DNA of 64,000 bases from Pseudomonas sp. GGS8 (GCF_024168645.1 NZ_JALJWF010000001.1:3723501-3787500); one strand, 5' to 3'. Shown: positions 44,760 through 52,762, numbered from the stretch's first letter. Notes: generated from the letters alone by a model not told the origin. A program made the numbers and translations.

Positions 44760-45473
44760 ATGAAACAGCATCGGTTGGCGGCGGCGGTGGCCCTGGTTGG
44801 CCTGGTACTTGCGGGTTGTGATTCGCAGACCAGCGTAGAGCTGAAAACCCCGGCGCAAAAAGCTTCCTACGGCATTGGCCTGAACATGGGCAAAAGTCTG
44901 GCTCAGGAAGGCATGGATGATCTGGATTCCAACGCCGTAGCCCAAGGCATCGAAGATGCCGTCGGCAAGAAAGAGCAGAAACTGAAAGATGAGGAACTGG
45001 TTGAAGCCTTCGCAGCGCTGCAGAAGCGTGCCGAAGAGCGTTTGGCCAAGATGAGTGAAGAGTCGGCAGCCGCCGGCAAGAAATTCCTCGAAGAGAATGG
45101 CAAGAAAGCCGGTGTCATCACCACGGCTTCCGGCCTGCAATACGAAGTGGTCCAGAAGGCCGATGGCGCACAGCCAAAGCCGACCGACGTGGTGACTGTT
45201 CACTACACCGGTAAACTGACCAACGGCACCGTTTTCGACAGCTCCGTCGAGCGCGGCAGCCCGATTGATCTGCCGGTCAGCGGTGTGATTCCGGGTTGGG
45301 TCGAAGGCCTGCAACTGATGCACGTTGGCGAGAAGTACAAACTGTACATCCCTAGCGACCTGGCTTACGGCGCCCAAAGCCCAAGCCCGGCGATTCCAGC
45401 CAACTCGGTGCTGGTATTCGACCTGGAGCTGTTGGGCATCAAGGATCCAGCCAAACAAGACGCTGCCAAGTAA
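44760..45473 (+). CDS. FKBP-type peptidyl-prolyl isomerase, lipoprotein (FkpA/Mip type)
   Basis: 237 aa. Lipobox LAGC at residues 17-20. The N-terminal dimerisation domain is helical (KASYGIGLNMGKSLAQEGMD to AAAGKKFLEENGKKAGV), the FKBP domain follows (VVTVHYTGKLTNGTVFDSS, LPVSGVIPGWVEGLQLM, YIPSDLAYG, LVFDLELLGI). Foldase in the cell envelope. Own promoter in the 250-nt gap; terminator downstream. Confidence 0.95.
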   Translation: MKQHRLAAAVALVGLVLAGCDSQTSVELKTPAQKASYGIGLNMGKSLAQEGMDDLDSNAVAQGIEDAVGKKEQKLKDEELVEAFAALQKRAEERLAKMSEESAAAGKKFLEENGKKAGVITTASGLQYEVVQKADGAQPKPTDVVTVHYTGKLTNGTVFDSSVERGSPIDLPVSGVIPGWVEGLQLMHVGEKYKLYIPSDLAYGAQSPSPAIPANSVLVFDLELLGIKDPAKQDAAK

Positions 45474-45490
45474 TCCGCGTCTGCTCTGAC

Positions 45491-45521
45491 AACAACGCCT
45501 CGCTTATGCGGGGCGTTGTTG
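45491..45521 (+). terminator. Terminator of the FKBP gene
   Basis: AACAACGCC.CGC / GCG.GGCGTTGTT with TTAT loop, 18 nt after the stop. The T-run is short. Confidence 0.7.
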
Positions 45522-45723
45522 CATCTGGGGTTCGGTGAAGGTAAACAAAGCGAACGGATGCGGTACGCTGGAGTCATAGCCAGTGACAGTGCCCGAGCTA
45601 GACGTACCGGCGCGCCAAGTCAATGAAATCTTGGGTTTTTTTATGTGAGTAAAAAACGCCCGATCTGAGTAAGACCCTTGTGAAACGGGGCTTTCAGCGG
45701 TGAAATGCAGCTCTGTTCACAAG

Positions 45724-45748
45724 GTTATCCACAATTTGTGTGGATAAC
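45724..45748. promoter_or_regulatory. Inverted pair of perfect DnaA boxes upstream of the YkvA gene
   Basis: GTTATCCACA (45724-45733), 5-nt spacer ATTTG, TGTGGATAAC (45739-45748). Both contain the strict 9-mer TTATCCACA. The pair ends 19 nt before the ATG at 45768. Confidence 0.7.
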
Positions 45749-45767
45749 ATTTCAGTGGGAGGAAAAG

Positions 45768-46223
45768 ATGAAAACGCCCTGGAATTTCGCTCGTTTTCTA
45801 CCTTTGGCCGGACGCCTGCTCGCCCGTGGTCGCTTGCCGACCCTGCTGTTCGCGGTTGCCAGCAAAAGTGCCAGCCAGGGCAATCGTCTGGGTAAGCTTA
45901 AGGATGATCTGCGCTTGTTGCAGGCACTCTGCCTGGCCTACTGGCGGGGCGAGTACCGGGCCATCAGCCCGAAAGCGCTGGTTTCGGTAGTGGCCGGCCT
46001 GATGTATTTCCTGAGCCCGGTGGATGCGATCCCGGATTTCATCCCGGTGTTCGGCATGCTCGACGACATCGCGGTACTGGCCTGGCTGATGAAAGTCCTC
46101 GATGACGAACTCAATGCCTTCCGCGCCTGGCGCAAACATCAGGTGCCGGAAAAGCTCGCGGTGGTTGAACGCCTGCCCGATACCCCGGAACAGCTGCAAC
46201 TACAGGGCCCGAAAAAAAACTGA
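45768..46223 (+). CDS. YkvA family (DUF1232) membrane protein
   Basis: 151 aa. ATG at 45768 with GGGAGG SD. The DUF1232 core is SVVAGLMYFLSPVDAIPDFIPVFGMLDDIAVLAWLMK (residues about 85-121), with the PxDxIPDxIPxxGxxDD signature. One to two membrane segments. Function unknown; found near envelope or stress genes. The upstream inverted DnaA boxes are unusual for this gene. Confidence 0.9.
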   Translation: MKTPWNFARFLPLAGRLLARGRLPTLLFAVASKSASQGNRLGKLKDDLRLLQALCLAYWRGEYRAISPKALVSVVAGLMYFLSPVDAIPDFIPVFGMLDDIAVLAWLMKVLDDELNAFRAWRKHQVPEKLAVVERLPDTPEQLQLQGPKKN

Positions 46224-46335
46224 ACCGATTCAGGATCATCCATATTCACACCCCCCGCGACCTTGGCCGCTGTTAGGATTACACTTCTAAGGAAAAGTGC
46301 CGACTCGCTAAGTGTCGTTGTCCTACGGGGTAGTC

Positions 46336-46677
46336 ATGGATATTCAGATAATTACACGCGAAGGCGAACCAGAATACGCGGTTCTGCCATGGGCTCAGTA
46401 TCAGGCTCTACTGAAAGCAGCAGGCATCAACGAACAACCACCGCGCGAAGCCACAGTGCGTCCCGCGGCCACATCAGACCAGACTCTTCCGGGTCTGGAT
46501 CAACTACGCAGTTTGCGCGAAAGGAAGGGCATCGCCATTGAGGCGCTTGCCCGCACGGTAGGCATCAGTCCGTCATATCTCTCCTTGATCGAAAGCGGTG
46601 AGCGTCAGCCCGACGCAGCTATTCGCCGCAGCCTCGCCTGGGAATTGACGGTGCCAGGATGGAGGGATGAATCGTGA
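46336..46677 (+). CDS. XRE-type helix-turn-helix regulator
   Basis: 113 aa. ATG at 46336; the frame is open 8 codons more. N-terminal part DIQIITREGEPEYAVLPWAQYQALLKAAG resembles the start of prevent-host-death-like antitoxins, then a linker and an XRE HTH (LRSLRERKGIAIEALARTVGISPSYLSLIESGERQPD, residues about 59-95). The stop overlaps the GTG of the next gene, so the two are coupled. Could be an antitoxin-like or simple repressor; no known toxin fold is seen next to it. Confidence 0.85.
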   Translation: MDIQIITREGEPEYAVLPWAQYQALLKAAGINEQPPREATVRPAATSDQTLPGLDQLRSLRERKGIAIEALARTVGISPSYLSLIESGERQPDAAIRRSLAWELTVPGWRDES

Positions 46678-47045
46678 GCGTACGCATCAGTCGTCAACAT
46701 TGGGACGGATTGCTCGGGGAATTGGACCAGGCGCGCCGTCAGCGCCATCTTTTGACTTATCGGGCGTTGCTGGAGCGTTTACAGCTACCCACGCCCGCCA
46801 TGCAAACCCTGACCGCCGCCCTTGAACACCTGGCCGCGCTGGATGCCAGGGCCGAGCAGCCGCTGCGCAGCTCGCTGGTGATCAGCCAAGGCGCGAGCCG
46901 CTTGCCGCGCACCGGCTTCTTCGAATGTGTCGAGCGCCTCGGGCGCTTCTCTGGACCGTCCGATGGCGTGGCTGCCGCATCCTGGCATGCCTCGGAAGTG
47001 GTGCGGGTGTTCGAATACGAGTACCCCGAGTCGGCGGAAGCCTGA
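46674..47045 (+). CDS. Hypothetical protein coupled to the XRE regulator
   Basis: 123 aa from a GTG overlapping the XRE stop (GTGA). N-terminal half is helical and basic (DGLLGELDQARRQRHLLTYRALLERLQLP), followed by AALEHLAALDARAEQPLRSSLVISQGASRLP and a C-terminal FFECVERLGRF block that looks globular. The first half has the feel of a DNA- or RNA-binding domain (TYRALLERL... APAMQTLTAALEHL). No name known to me. Followed without gap by the Sel1 gene. Confidence 0.75.
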   Translation: MSVRISRQHWDGLLGELDQARRQRHLLTYRALLERLQLPTPAMQTLTAALEHLAALDARAEQPLRSSLVISQGASRLPRTGFFECVERLGRFSGPSDGVAAASWHASEVVRVFEYEYPESAEA

Positions 47046-47453
47046 GTGTTCCTACGACTGAAGGCGCGGGCCGGTTACTGGCTGGCCCGCCGGTTGTTCC
47101 ACTGGTCGTGGTTTGTACGCCAGCCGCGAGGCTGGCGCTGGCTCGAGGGCCAGTTCGCACGCATGGCGAACCTGGGTGATGTCGGCGCCCAGAGCTTCTA
47201 CGGCCACATCCTGACCTTTCGTGGCGTCGGTCTTGGGGCTCGCGAGGAAGGCGTACGATTGCTGCGCCTGGCCGCATTGGCGGGGGATGGCAAAGCGGCG
47301 TATCAGGTTGGCGTGATCTGCCTCGCGGGGACACCGAGCAAGGCACCGGATCCGGTGGAAGCGGCGCGGTTTTGGCGTATTGCCTTGAAGGCCGGGCATC
47401 CGTTGGCTGAGATCAAGTTGAAAGAGTTGGCGAGTGGCGATATTGCGCAGTGA
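47046..47453 (+). CDS. Sel1-repeat family protein
   Basis: 135 aa starting at GTG immediately after the previous stop. A basic, amphipathic N-terminus (residues 1-30, FLRLKARAGYWLARRLFHWSW) may touch the membrane. Three Sel1-like repeats follow: ANLGDVGAQSFYGHILTFRG, LLRLAALAGDGKAAYQVGVICLAG and AARFWRIALKAGHPLAEIKLKEL. Likely scaffold for the two upstream proteins, an inference from the tight operon. Confidence 0.8.
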   Translation: MFLRLKARAGYWLARRLFHWSWFVRQPRGWRWLEGQFARMANLGDVGAQSFYGHILTFRGVGLGAREEGVRLLRLAALAGDGKAAYQVGVICLAGTPSKAPDPVEAARFWRIALKAGHPLAEIKLKELASGDIAQ

Positions 47454-47537
47454 TTCGATGTTCTTCGATAAGCAAGCGCTGTGGTGAGCTGCTTTCGGCT
47501 AGAACGCTCAACCGACAAGGAGCCATGAGAATCAAAA

Positions 47538-47741
47538 ATGGATTTCATCTTTGATATCTTAATCAACCTGTTGGCTCATAGGATTGGCGTTTACGTGCTT
47601 GGCTTGCTGAGTGGCGGCCGTTTCAAGGGAGAAAGCGGTTTTGCCTGGGGCTGGGCAGTCGCCGTCGGCGGCTTGGTGCTGTTCGCTCCTTTCGTGGCTT
47701 TCATAGCGTTGCTCATCCATACCAGTGGTAGCCCAGGTTGA
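47538..47741 (+). CDS. Small hydrophobic membrane protein
   Basis: 67 aa with a short N-terminal hydrophobic stretch and one clear membrane segment (AWGWAVAVGGLVLFAPFVAF, residues about 36-55). The best SD (AAGGAG) is placed for another ATG at 47525, which opens a 9-codon peptide that overlaps this start, so expression may depend on coupling. Function unknown. Confidence 0.6.
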   Translation: MDFIFDILINLLAHRIGVYVLGLLSGGRFKGESGFAWGWAVAVGGLVLFAPFVAFIALLIHTSGSPG

Positions 47742-48010
47742 GAACGCGCTCGGGCTGGCGGCCTAGCACCGCCAGCAGAGAGCAGTTTCATTTACCTTCG
47801 CTCGATTCAGCAATGTAGAGCAGTGAGGCAATGGTTCATACACCATTGCGCGCTGACATCCGCATGACTTCAAAATGCCTCCATACCGTCATGTTTTTGC
47901 AATAAAAGCATGCGAGTTTTGTCGGCAGAAATAGGACGTAACAGTATATTTCGGCACGCTAATACACTGTTTTAATTATGGAAAATGGATTTTAAGGAAA
48001 GCCGATATCG

Positions 48011-48958
48011 ATGTTTTGTGGCCCACGTGTTATGAGGGTGGTGACCTCAGGCTCGGCGTACCTGGACATCGACGCGTATGCCTGTTGCATTGCGTACGCC
48101 GAACTGTTGAATCACCAAGGCATTGATGCTCGGGCCGTCAGTAGCGCCCCGCTCAATGTCAGCATCTCCAGGACCGTACTCGGATGGCAATCATCTCTGG
48201 ACGATTATCTGCCGAGAACGGGTGATGAGTTCGTGTTGGTGGATGTCTCCGACTACCACCATTTCGACCCGGTGGTGGTTCTTGAGCAAGTGGTGGAAGT
48301 CATTGACCATCACCCAGGCTTTGAAAACTATTGGGCGCAGAAGCTCGGATCTGCGGCAGACATCCTGCCGATCGGCGCAGCGGCGACGCTGATTTTTCAG
48401 CGTTGGGAAGCGGCAGAGCTGTTGCCGCTGATCAGCGAAAAAAGTGCTGCGTTGCTGGCCACGGCAATTCTGGACAATACCCTGAATTTCACGGGGCAGT
48501 TGACCACCCAATCGGATATCCGGGCTTATGAAGTCCTCGCACGGCGGGCGAAACTGGAAGCGGACTGGCCTGAGCGTTATTTCTCCGAGTGTCAGGCCAC
48601 TATCGAGTCAGACCTGATTGGCGCGTTGGCGGTTGATATGAAGCGGCTGAGAGCCGATAGCAACCTGCCGCAGGTTTTCGCGCAGATGGCGGTGTGGGAT
48701 GCCAGTGCGCTGATCCGAACGCATCGCTCAACGATCGGTCACTGGTTGGCGGCGCAGGGCGGAGACTGGCTGTTGAACGTCATCAGCATCAGCGAGTGCA
48801 AAAGCTACTTTCTGGCTGAACCCTTGGTCAGCCAACAAAAGTTGAGCCATTTGCTGTCGATCGAATGGCAGGCCGGAATGGCTGTGCTTGAGCGCTCGCT
48901 GCTACGTAAGGAACTGCTGAAGTTGGGGTTGACCCGCATCTGCGTGGTGGGTAAATAG
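48011..48958 (+). CDS. DHH family phosphoesterase
   Basis: 315 aa. Metal motifs of the DHH superfamily: DID in AYLDIDAYACC, the DVSDYHHFD segment, and DHH in VEVIDHHPGFE. Overall layout (N-terminal DHH domain and a shorter C-terminal DHHA2-like part) points to an inorganic-pyrophosphatase- or polyphosphatase-like enzyme rather than RecJ. An ATG at 48032 is possible, but the SD (AAGGAAA) suits 48011 better. Upstream DNA is AT-rich. First gene of the accessory stretch. Confidence 0.8.
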   Translation: MFCGPRVMRVVTSGSAYLDIDAYACCIAYAELLNHQGIDARAVSSAPLNVSISRTVLGWQSSLDDYLPRTGDEFVLVDVSDYHHFDPVVVLEQVVEVIDHHPGFENYWAQKLGSAADILPIGAAATLIFQRWEAAELLPLISEKSAALLATAILDNTLNFTGQLTTQSDIRAYEVLARRAKLEADWPERYFSECQATIESDLIGALAVDMKRLRADSNLPQVFAQMAVWDASALIRTHRSTIGHWLAAQGGDWLLNVISISECKSYFLAEPLVSQQKLSHLLSIEWQAGMAVLERSLLRKELLKLGLTRICVVGK

Positions 48959-48983
48959 CCTCTGGTTTTGTAGCCACATTGAA

Positions 48984-49050
48984 GGGCTGCTTTTAGCCGA
49001 TTTCCACCTGTCGCGAAGTGCTACAACCGACCACTGGCTGCCAGTCATTT
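48984..49050 (+). repeat. Dispersed accessory-region repeat, copy A
   Basis: Begins GGGCTGCTTTTAGCCGATTT and continues CCACCTGTCGC; 25 of the first 31 bases match copy F. Lies 25 nt after the DHH gene stop. Confidence 0.6.
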
Positions 49051-49130
49051 GTGTCTAAAGAATCAGGGACAATTCATAATGCTGTCCACTTCCACTAACT
49101 CCACCACTAACTCCTCCAAGATTGACACCC

Positions 49131-49709
49131 ATGCCTGAAGAGTTCGAAGTCCCCAGCCCACACGAGCAACATATTGAGCACACCACCCATCATGCGCATG
49201 CACAAGGCGACAGCTTTGCCAGCAAGATTGCGGTGATGACAGCCATCATGGCGACCATCGGCGCCCTGATGAGCTATCAAGCCGGCTCAACGGAGAATGA
49301 GGCGGCCATGGACAAAAACAACGCCGCCATCCAGAAAACCGAAGCCGCCAACGAGTGGAATTACTACCAGGCCAAGTCCAGCCGGCAGAACCTGTCGGAA
49401 CTGGCAAGTCATCTGCCAGGGCTGGATTCCGCCCACTATGTTGCTGAGGCGCGGCGGTACGGGGAACAGAAGGAAGCGGCGCGCAAGAAGGCTGAAGCAT
49501 TCGAACAGCGGGCAAGAGAGTGGGACGAGAAGTCAGAGCAGGTGCTGCATCAGCATCACCGCTGGGCCCAGGCAATGACCGCGATTCAAATAGCAATTTC
49601 ACTGGCGGCCATTACCTTGCTGACGCGTAAGGAATGGCTCAAGCGGATCTCGTTTGGGGCTGCGGGTGTTGGCGTCATGTTGGGTTCGTTGGCTTGGCTG
49701 CATATCTAA
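49131..49709 (+). CDS. DUF4337 domain-containing membrane protein
   Basis: 192 aa from the ATG at 49131 (a TTG three codons up is also open). His-rich N-terminus (HEQHIEHTTHHAHAQGD), one helix AVMTAIMATIGALMSYQAG, a long coiled region with NEAAMDKNNAAIQKTEAANEWNYYQAKS, and two C-terminal helices (AMTAIQIAISLAAITLL, FGAAGVGVMLGSLAWLHI). Matches DUF4337; function unknown. Confidence 0.85.
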   Translation: MPEEFEVPSPHEQHIEHTTHHAHAQGDSFASKIAVMTAIMATIGALMSYQAGSTENEAAMDKNNAAIQKTEAANEWNYYQAKSSRQNLSELASHLPGLDSAHYVAEARRYGEQKEAARKKAEAFEQRAREWDEKSEQVLHQHHRWAQAMTAIQIAISLAAITLLTRKEWLKRISFGAAGVGVMLGSLAWLHI

Positions 49710-49740
49710 GCGAGGCGCTCAGAAGTTCACCTGTTGAATG

Positions 49741-49800
49741 CGACCGCTAATGGCCGTTTTCTGCCTCTGACGTGGGGCAACGTGCGACCCAATTCGGTCG
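49741..49800 (+). repeat. Dispersed accessory-region repeat, copy B
   Basis: GACCGCTAATGGCCGTTTTC then TGCCT; 22 of 25 bases match copy F. Lies 32 nt after the DUF4337 gene stop. Confidence 0.6.
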
Positions 49801-49822
49801 TTTCGTTGCTTGCCAAGGCATG

Positions 49823-50389
49823 TCATAGCTCAACGAGCTGCAAACATCCCTGTTGACAGGCTGTGAGAATCTCTTGCGCCAATTGGTCATCGGCCACAGC
49901 TCGAGCTAGTGCCAAACCACCAATCATCCCTACGGCAATTTGCAAAGCATGCTGGCGTGTATCCGTCTCTGTCGTCGATTTCAGTCCGGACTCTAGACGT
50001 GCAATGAAAGCTGCGAGCACTTGGGTATAGCTCTCCTGGATGGCTCCGTCCTGCTGAGCAGCATCATTGACCATGAAGGCTAATGGACAGTGCATACGGC
50101 TTGCATCCCGATGGTCCATGTGGAGATAGTCTTTCACTACCTGCTGTAAACCGTTTTTACCAGCCTCTTCCAGTATCGCGCCCCCCGCGTTCGCAGCATT
50201 TCTAATAGCTTCGGTGTAAAGCACCGTTTTGGATGCGAAGTGACTATAGAAGGCCCCCCGGGTCAGTCCGGCACTCTCCATAATTGAGTCGATACTGACT
50301 TTTTCGAAACCTTCCAGTGCGAAGAGTCGCGCTGCGCTATCCAGAATCATCTGTCGAGTGGTTGCGCGCTGTGTAACAGGCCAGGGCAT
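49823..50389 (-). CDS. TetR/AcrR family transcriptional regulator
   Basis: 188 aa. Helix-turn-helix VSIDSIMESAGLTRGAFYSHFASKTVLYTEAI (recognition helix RGAFYSHF). Start has GAGGAGA 6 nt upstream. The C-terminal domain with MHCPLAFMVNDAAQQ resembles TetR proteins that govern thiol or aldehyde defence genes. Divergent from a GST with a 26-bp palindrome in the spacer, almost certainly its operator. Confidence 0.92.
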   Translation of the reverse strand: MPWPVTQRATTRQMILDSAARLFALEGFEKVSIDSIMESAGLTRGAFYSHFASKTVLYTEAIRNAANAGGAILEEAGKNGLQQVVKDYLHMDHRDASRMHCPLAFMVNDAAQQDGAIQESYTQVLAAFIARLESGLKSTTETDTRQHALQIAVGMIGGLALARAVADDQLAQEILTACQQGCLQLVEL

Positions 50390-50434
50390 ACGTCTTCTCC
50401 TCAGTAAAGCGAGGGATGGAGTATGACAAAACGG

Positions 50435-50460
50435 GACTTTATGTTCTTGAACATAAAGTC
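50435..50460. promoter_or_regulatory. Perfect 26-bp palindrome, TetR operator
   Basis: Left arm GACTTTATGTTC, 2-nt centre TT, right arm the exact reverse complement. It lies 45 nt from the TetR start and 42 nt from the GST start. Confidence 0.85.
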
Positions 50461-50502
50461 ATACCAACCAGAATTGCCGACTCTTCCCTCAAGGAGCTAC
50501 TC

Positions 50503-51150
50503 ATGAGATTGCACATACTGGGACCTGGATTTAGCACCTTCGTGCGCAGTGTCAGACTTTACTGCGAAGAGAAAGCGCTGGATTACACACACGGGATGCA
50601 CGTGGATGGTAAAACGATAACGCTCCACAGCCCTGAACACAGGGCACTGCATCCTTTTGGCAAGGTCCCGGTATTGCTGCATGGAGAGCGGAGCGTAATC
50701 GAAACAACCACCATTTGCCGCTACCTGGATGAAGCCTTTGCGCACACTTCTCTAAGACCCGCGGACTTGGCCCAGAAGGTAAAGGTCGATCAGTGGTCCG
50801 CTGCCTTGGCGATGTATGCCGATGATCGAATGATACGCCGTTATCTTTTATTGCTGGTTTCACCTGCGCAACCGACACGCCCTATCGATAGAGAAGCTGT
50901 GGCTACCGCCGAGCCAATGGCTATCCAAACACTTGGGCTGCTGGAGAAGCATTTGGGCGGGCAGCAATTTTTCTGCGGGGCGGACTACAGCATGGCGGAC
51001 GCCATCCTGACGCCTATGCTCGATTATTTGGAACGCGTGCCCGAAAGTGCGCAATGGCTGAAAAAAACATCAAATCTTCGTGATTATCTTTTTCGCATGC
51101 GATTGCGCCAGTCAGGGCGCAACGTGTTAACCGAGCCGAACTTTAGTTAA
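50503..51150 (+). CDS. Glutathione S-transferase family protein
   Basis: 215 aa. ATG at 50503 has AAGGAG 8 nt upstream; the frame opens 29 codons earlier through the operator and is not used. Thioredoxin-like N-terminal domain (LGPGFSTFVRSVRLYCEEKALDY, with HPFGKVPVLLHGERSVIETTTICRYLDE: cis-Pro in KVPVL and the ES/ET glutathione-binding turn). C-terminal helical domain has FFCGADYSMADAILTPMLDYLE with the N-capping box. Probably conjugates an electrophile recognised by the adjacent TetR. Confidence 0.92.
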   Translation: MRLHILGPGFSTFVRSVRLYCEEKALDYTHGMHVDGKTITLHSPEHRALHPFGKVPVLLHGERSVIETTTICRYLDEAFAHTSLRPADLAQKVKVDQWSAALAMYADDRMIRRYLLLLVSPAQPTRPIDREAVATAEPMAIQTLGLLEKHLGGQQFFCGADYSMADAILTPMLDYLERVPESAQWLKKTSNLRDYLFRMRLRQSGRNVLTEPNFS

Positions 51151-51170
51151 TGCTGAAAATGATGGACTTA

Positions 51171-51232
51171 TCGTTCGCCCAAGGGCCGCTCCTGGCCATT
51201 AGCGGCCATTCGTAACGGGAAGCAATCGACCA
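51171..51232 (-). repeat. Dispersed accessory-region repeat, copy C (inverted, degenerate)
   Basis: Read on the minus strand it shows GGCCGCTAATGGCC, as in copy B. Starts 21 nt after the GST stop. The weakest of the copies. Confidence 0.4.
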
Positions 51233-51328
51233 AAAAAGCGATCAATCTTCCAAAGAAATTTTCGTTGTACCCTCTTCTATTTTGTATGTAATCCTTCGCT
51301 CATTCAGTGCATAAAATGGTTCACAGAA

Positions 51329-51784
51329 ATGGACGCCTGCTCCCTCACATTTCAACAGTTGCATCGCCCGGGAAGCTCGTCAAGTGGCTGCACCGTGGCC
51401 GAACGATTCTCCCTCGATTTTCTGATCAACGAACGTTCGTTGCTCAATGCTCTGGTCTTGGCTTCAGGTGACCACTCAGATTTCATGGGCTGTTTCGTTA
51501 AGGGCTTCCCGGGGCCAAATAGCCTATCTCACTCTCGTCTGCTTTTACGCGAACACGCTGAAACAGAAAGTGGTCGTGTCCTCCTTTACATCTGCCCCGA
51601 GTGCGGCGACATCGGGTGTGGCGCCTACTCGGTTTATGTACGACAAAGCGATGACTGTTTCACGTGGAGTTCCTTTGCTTACGAGAACGGCTATGAAGAG
51701 CCTCAAATCATTGAGGGAGTTGGCCCCTTCACATTTGAGAAGCATGCATATGAGGCAGCTATCAACGATGCGGTGGCATTCTAA
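51329..51784 (+). CDS. Hypothetical protein with CPECGDIGCG motif
   Basis: 151 aa. The start could be 51329 or a later codon; no strong SD. A Cys cluster LLYICPECGDIGCGAYSVYV (residues about 86-105) may bind zinc. The C-terminus YENGYEEPQIIEGVGPFTFEKHAYEAAINDAV looks like a small alpha/beta domain. Proteins with this CxECGDxGCG motif are known only as hypothetical, to my knowledge. Lower GC than core genes; size and setting recall orphan immunity proteins, but this is conjecture. Confidence 0.65.
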   Translation: MDACSLTFQQLHRPGSSSSGCTVAERFSLDFLINERSLLNALVLASGDHSDFMGCFVKGFPGPNSLSHSRLLLREHAETESGRVLLYICPECGDIGCGAYSVYVRQSDDCFTWSSFAYENGYEEPQIIEGVGPFTFEKHAYEAAINDAVAF

Positions 51785-51905
51785 CAACGATTCAACTGTC
51801 CGATTGCAGGCATCCGCAAAGGGCACAATCGGTCAAGTAGAGAACGGTCAAGCCAAAGTTTTACCTAATGAGTAGCCGCCACGAATAGGAAGAGTCAGTC
51901 ACCGT

Positions 51906-52244
51906 ATGAATTTGGATCGTGCAAAGCAGCTGATTCATGGAGAGTTAAATCATGACTTCCCTATTGAAAGTCTCATCCATGTTCTTGAAGCAGCCATTGA
52001 GCTGATTTCTCTTCCGGACAATGATTTTTGCTGGTCAAGTTGGGAGGACGAAGAACAGGCAAAGAGAGAATTGCTAGGTTTGGTCAGCACGCTGAAATCT
52101 GGTGTGATGCCCGAAAGGATAAAATTTGCCGTTCTGTTTGCTCCAACCGGCCCCTTGCAAGAAGTCAGCCTCAGCAGTGGTTGGGCGGGCCCCTTCCTTA
52201 AAGTGGCTGAGAAATATGATGAAGTTGAAGCATTGCTGTGGTGA
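51906..52244 (+). CDS. Hypothetical protein (immunity-like size)
   Basis: 112 aa, acidic: NLDRAKQLIHGELNHDFPIESLIHVLEAAIELI then ISLPDNDFCWSSWEDEEQAK and a C-terminal block PTGPLQEVSLSSGWAGPFLKVAEKYDEVEALL. No signal peptide. Looks like a single-domain cytoplasmic protein of the sort found as orphan immunity genes; no toxin gene lies nearby. GC is lower than the flanks. Confidence 0.65.
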   Translation: MNLDRAKQLIHGELNHDFPIESLIHVLEAAIELISLPDNDFCWSSWEDEEQAKRELLGLVSTLKSGVMPERIKFAVLFAPTGPLQEVSLSSGWAGPFLKVAEKYDEVEALLW

Positions 52245-52316
52245 GCGCGCCAACAACGCACTGAATCTCGTCCACTAAGCCGCATTTACGCGTTTTGTAG
52301 CTGAGCCTTCGTGTGT

Positions 52317-52370
52317 GACCGCTTTGGGTCGTTTTCAGCCCTCCGCGGCGGGCTGAAATCGGCCAGAAGC
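52317..52370 (+). repeat. Dispersed accessory-region repeat, copy D
   Basis: GACCGCTTTGGGTCGTTTTC then AGCC...GGGCTGAAATCGGCCAGAAGC, 73 nt after the previous gene stop. Confidence 0.5.
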
Positions 52371-52409
52371 AGGTTTTTACCTGATCGGTATGAGGCATTA
52401 AAGACAGTT

Positions 52410-52667
52410 ATGACACTTTCCAAAGGCGACTTCATAAAACTAACCCACGTCGATTCTACGAAGGCGGTGTATGTTGATTGGATAAATGCTCGTGATGCGG
52501 CGCCTGGAGATATCGCAGTCGTCAAAGAAACTTTTAGTACGGAGTCTGGACTCATCGTCCGTCTATTGTGCGAGCCCCGGTCGGGCTTTCAAGAATGGTG
52601 CACCACATTTTATGAAGCAGATTTGACCTACGAACTGTTGCTCGTAAAACCAATTCACGATGACTAA
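52410..52667 (+). CDS. Small hypothetical protein
   Basis: 85 aa from the ATG at 52410. Beta-rich: MTLSKGDFIKLTHVDSTKAVY, then AVVKETFSTESGLIVRLLCEP and a final LTYELLLVKPIHDD. Looks like an SH3- or KOW-like small fold. The frame extends upstream through repeat copy D, so the ATG is taken as start despite lacking an SD. Not known to me. Confidence 0.55.
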   Translation: MTLSKGDFIKLTHVDSTKAVYVDWINARDAAPGDIAVVKETFSTESGLIVRLLCEPRSGFQEWCTTFYEADLTYELLLVKPIHDD

Positions 52668-52674
52668 GCTTGAA

Positions 52675-52762
52675 AGTCCGCTTCGGGTTGTGGATTCCTA
52701 CCTCTCGCGGAAGGCAGGAGTCGACCCTAAGCGGTCAGACGCTTGTTATGAAAGCGGCCGTG
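52675..52762 (+). repeat. Dispersed accessory-region repeat, copy E
   Basis: AGTCCGCTTCGGGTTGTGGA then TTCCTACCTCTCGCGG...CCTAAGCGGTCAGACG; the CCGCTT/AAGCGG ends can pair. Starts 8 nt after the previous stop. Confidence 0.55.
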
